A stretch of DNA of 7,086 nt from Thiothrix sp. (GTDB lineage Bacteria > Pseudomonadota > Gammaproteobacteria > Thiotrichales > Thiotrichaceae): the NCBI GenBank assembly GCA_011375245.1, contig DRMA01000267.1, positions 1-7,086 of the forward strand, read 5' to 3'. The notes below the pieces were generated by a model that was given only the letters and a program-made list of their open reading frames with translations, searched no databases and was not told the origin of the DNA. A program made the translations under genes and the position numbers. Positions 6,306 through 7,086 of this stretch are shown here, one piece after another; the first letter of the stretch is position 1; every line of letters begins with the position of its first letter.

Positions 6306-6914
6306 TTATATGCCTAATTTTTCAGATACTTTTTTCAGTGCTTCTGATTTCTTTACACCTGATTCTGCCCATGCATGAACAATCACAGCAATTTCGTGTG
6401 CTTGCTTTTTGCCAGCATCATCTTTAGTCATTAATTCTTCTGTCTTTTTTAACATTTCATCTGACTTAGCAAATGAGAAGCCAGCTTCTTTAGCTTTTTC
6501 TTGCATTTCAGTCGCTGATTTTACTGCTTCTTCAGGAGTCATTTTAAGTAAGGGTGAAGGAATTGGAGCGCTAACGGTATTACCATTTGCATCTTTTTTC
6601 TGATCATCACCTGATAGTGATGAGGCGATGGCAGCACCTGCTAAACCCCCAACAACAGCTCCACCAACACCTGCTGCAATAGCAGTGCCCATGCCGCCAC
6701 TTTTTTGCTCAGGAGCAGCAGTTGCTGGCTGTGCAGTGTTTGTAGTATTGTTTGCGGGTGCATCTGTCTTGTTTTCTACGGGTTTGTCTGCAGGCTTTGA
6801 GTTAGAACTAGAGCTACTGCTACTTACTCTTTTGCTTTTTTTAGCGAAAGCCTGTGGACCAGATACAGAAAGAGCAAGTGCTACTGCGCTAATAAGAAGT
6901 GTTTTCGTCATCAT
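6306..6914 (-). CDS. Exported protein with poly-Ser and glycine-zipper segments
   Basis: I do not recognise this 202-residue protein. Residues 1-24 are a clear Sec signal peptide: MMTK, a hydrophobic core (LLISAVALALSV), then GPQAFA with cleavage after Ala24. The mature part opens with a basic KKSKR patch, seven consecutive serines (31-37) and a low-complexity Lys/Pro/Ala/Asn/Thr linker to about 72. Residues 73-100 are a glycine-zipper-like segment rich in Gly and Ala (GVGGAVVGG at 82-90) that could insert in or associate with a membrane. Residues 125-202 are charged and helical, starting MTPEEAVKSATEMQEKAKEAG. It is therefore probably periplasmic or envelope-associated. The first ATG (6914) is preferred over the second because AAGGA ends about 10 bases upstream of it. 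The gene appears monocistronic within the window. Glycine-zipper proteins such as the 17-kDa antigen type are a loose comparison only. Confidence 0.8.
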   Translation of the reverse strand: MMTKTLLISAVALALSVSGPQAFAKKSKRVSSSSSSSNSKPADKPVENKTDAPANNTTNTAQPATAAPEQKSGGMGTAIAAGVGGAVVGGLAGAAIASSLSGDDQKKDANGNTVSAPIPSPLLKMTPEEAVKSATEMQEKAKEAGFSFAKSDEMLKKTEELMTKDDAGKKQAHEIAVIVHAWAESGVKKSEALKKVSEKLGI

Positions 6915-6953
6915 AATTTTGATTTCCTTATGGCTAAATTACGGTATTCATGA

Positions 6954-6970
6954 CATTTTTCATAAAAATG
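6954..6970. repeat. Leader hairpin upstream of the glycine-zipper gene
   Basis: CATTTTT (6954-6960) and AAAAATG (6964-6970) form a perfect 7-bp inverted repeat with a 3-base loop, about 40 bases before the start codon. It is AT-rich and thus weak; it could be a leader structure or chance in AT-rich DNA. Confidence 0.35.
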
Positions 6971-7012
6971 CCTAAAAACTATTAATATAAGCGTTAATAG
7001 AAGGGGTTATGC

Positions 7013-7018
7013 ATTATA
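7013..7018 (-). promoter_or_regulatory. Candidate -10 box for the glycine-zipper gene
   Basis: On the minus strand this reads TATAAT, a perfect sigma-70 -10. Sequences 16-19 bases upstream (TTACGC, GTTACG or CTGTTA) are poor -35 matches. Transcription would begin near 7006, giving a leader of about 90 bases that contains the CATTTTT/AAAAATG hairpin at 6954-6970. Confidence 0.45.
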
Positions 7019-7057
7019 AAAATAGTCTGAATGGGCGTAACAGTTAGTTTTTAGTTA

Positions 7058-7085
7058 AGGCGTAGTATCATCGAATAATACGCCT
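7058..7085. repeat. Inverted repeat at the window end
   Basis: AGGCGTA (7058-7064) pairs with TACGCCT (7079-7085), with three further pairs inside after one mismatch. It could be the terminator of a gene beyond the window or an operator upstream of the glycine-zipper gene promoter. The sequence after it is cut off, so a T-run on the plus strand cannot be checked. Confidence 0.4.
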
Positions 7086-7086
7086 C

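Noticed and set aside
6628..6975. 115-codon plus-strand ORF rich in Ala, Pro and Leu
   Set aside because: It is the antisense shadow of the glycine-zipper gene; its low-complexity composition follows from the complementary Gly/Ala/Ser codons.

Overview
The window looks like a chromosomal segment from a low-GC gammaproteobacterium. The evidence is the set of recognisable proteins (RlmG, a DUF1840 protein, RluB, MobA, MobB, a YihY/BrkB-family membrane protein), which match my memory of their gammaproteobacterial versions. I cannot fix the genus; sulfur-oxidising or methanotrophic lineages are possible but unproven.

Layout: bases 1-4665 carry six plus-strand genes. rlmG is missing its 5' end. 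A small DUF1840 gene follows with a good ribosome binding site. Next comes an exported CAP-domain protein, then rluB, then mobA and mobB, which overlap. rlmG and rluB both modify 23S rRNA; mobA and mobB act on the molybdenum cofactor. A 246-base AT-rich gap separates mobB from a convergent yihY-like gene (minus strand, 4912-5787). A second minus-strand gene (6306-6914) encodes a secreted or envelope protein with a poly-Ser segment and a glycine-zipper segment; its promoter region runs to the window end.

The unusual part is the 518-base gap 5788-6305. It has no credible ORF but holds a densely structured block (about 5936-6254). The block is bounded by two strong hairpins and contains several internal helices, an 8-bp long-range helix and a possible pseudoknot. 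It resembles a non-autonomous IS200/IS605-like element carrying a HEARO-type RNA, the RNA class now known as the omega-RNA of IscB nucleases. No IscB or transposase gene is present, so this looks like an orphan, ORF-less copy. The assignment rests on recalled sequence character and visible structure, not on a search.
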